Assembly: GCA_027619675.1 (NCBI GenBank)
Contig: JAQCHG010000138.1
Span: 1-5,773 of the forward strand
Direction: 5' to 3'
Origin: Cyanobacteriota bacterium
GTDB taxonomy: Bacteria; Cyanobacteriota; Cyanobacteriia; Phormidesmidales; Phormidesmidaceae
Length of the DNA stretch: 5,773 nt
Shown here piece after piece: positions 5,373-5,773 of the stretch. Below the pieces are notes generated by a model. The model was not told where the DNA came from, did not search any database, and saw only the letters and a list, made by a program, of their open reading frames with translations. Positions within the stretch are counted from its first letter, which is position 1; every line of letters starts with the position of its first letter. A program made the position numbers and the translations under genes.

Positions 5373-5773
5373 ATGACCACGCCGCTGCTGGAAATTGCCG
5401 ACGTTACCGTCAGTTTTGACGGATTTAAGGCCCTCAACCACCTCAATTTCTCCATGGGTGAAGGGGAATTGCGGGTGATCATCGGCCCCAATGGGGCTGG
5501 CAAAACCACCTTTTTGGATGTGATTACGGGCAAGGTGCAGCCCACGGAGGGTCAAGCCCGCTTTAAGGGCAAAGACCTGCGGAAGCAGCGGGAGCACCAG
5601 ATTGCCCGGTTGGGCATTGGCCGCAAGTTCCAAACCCCACGGGTGTATTTGAACCTGACCCCGCGAGAGAATTTGGAACTGTCCTGCAATCGCAACAAAA
5701 ACGTATTTTCCACCCTGTTTGGCCAAACGCCGACGGCGGAGAAACGCACCGTGGGCGGGCTGCTGGAAACCAT
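5373..5773 (+). CDS. urtD: Urea ABC transporter ATP-binding protein UrtD (3' end outside window)
   Basis: UrtD is one of two cytoplasmic ATPases (with UrtE) that drive urea import through UrtBC; it belongs to the LivG family. The window holds 133 complete codons from ATG 5373 with no stop. The translation begins MTTPLLEIADVTVSFDGFKA. It contains Walker A GPNGAGKT (residues 38-45) and the Q-loop Gln87 within GIGRKFQTPRVY, followed by LTPRENLEL as in LivG/UrtD proteins. The LSGGQ signature, Walker B and switch His lie beyond the edge. The start is fixed by an in-frame TAA at 5358-5360, with ATG 5373 the first plausible start after it. No Shine-Dalgarno sequence is visible upstream (C-rich region). 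UrtD is preferred over a general LivG because it follows urtABC. Confidence 0.93.
   Translation, partial: MTTPLLEIADVTVSFDGFKALNHLNFSMGEGELRVIIGPNGAGKTTFLDVITGKVQPTEGQARFKGKDLRKQREHQIARLGIGRKFQTPRVYLNLTPRENLELSCNRNKNVFSTLFGQTPTAEKRTVGGLLET

Noticed and set aside
5273..5419. 48-codon frame starting just after urtC and overlapping the urtD start
   Set aside because: It has no ribosome-binding site, a Pro/His-rich low-complexity translation, and spans the intercistronic hairpin. A leader peptide cannot be excluded, but nothing supports one.
5199..5726. Minus-strand open frames opposite urtD
   Set aside because: They are shadows of urtD, whose + strand translation has clear Walker A and Q-loop motifs.

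Overview
The window is a stretch of cyanobacterial chromosome devoted to urea use. Two things point to a cyanobacterium. There are five perfect copies of the HIP1 octamer GCGATCGC, and a textbook NtcA-activated promoter (GTA-N8-TAC-N22-TAN3T) lies in front of the urea transporter genes. The DNA looks GC-rich by eye, so a GC-rich lineage is more likely than a low-GC marine or heterocystous one. I cannot name the genus. No mobile element, CRISPR array, tRNA or rRNA is visible.

Layout, all on the + strand. Positions 1-315 hold no gene I can support, only short inverted repeats, one of them terminator-like. ureG (316-999, GTG start) encodes the urease nickel-insertion GTPase and ends in an unusual histidine-rich tail. 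Positions 1000-1500 are non-coding: two hairpins and a T-run that may end the ureG transcript, the NtcA box and -10 of the urt promoter, and then a leader of about 160 nt with three consecutive inverted repeats. urtA (1501-2817) encodes a Tat-exported, lipid-anchored urea-binding protein. A hairpin plus T6 terminator or attenuator fills the urtA-urtB gap. urtB (2919-4082) and urtC (4092-5267) encode the two membrane permeases and lie 9 bp apart. A 105-bp gap with a strong hairpin lacking a T-run follows. urtD (5373 to the window end) encodes the first ATPase subunit and is cut by the window edge. urtE would be expected just beyond it.

How the genes work together: under nitrogen limitation NtcA should switch on urtABCD(E). 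UrtA captures urea in the periplasm, UrtB and UrtC form the channel and UrtD (with UrtE) powers import. Cytoplasmic urease, activated with the help of UreG, then splits urea to ammonium and CO2. The gene set is a known system (Urt ABC transporter plus urease maturation), not a new one. The less expected content lies between the genes. The terminator arm after urtA could also pair with the urtB ribosome-binding site, because that site is duplicated in the terminator's other arm. The urtA leader is structured, the urtC-urtD gap carries a hairpin, and UreG has a C-terminal His tail.
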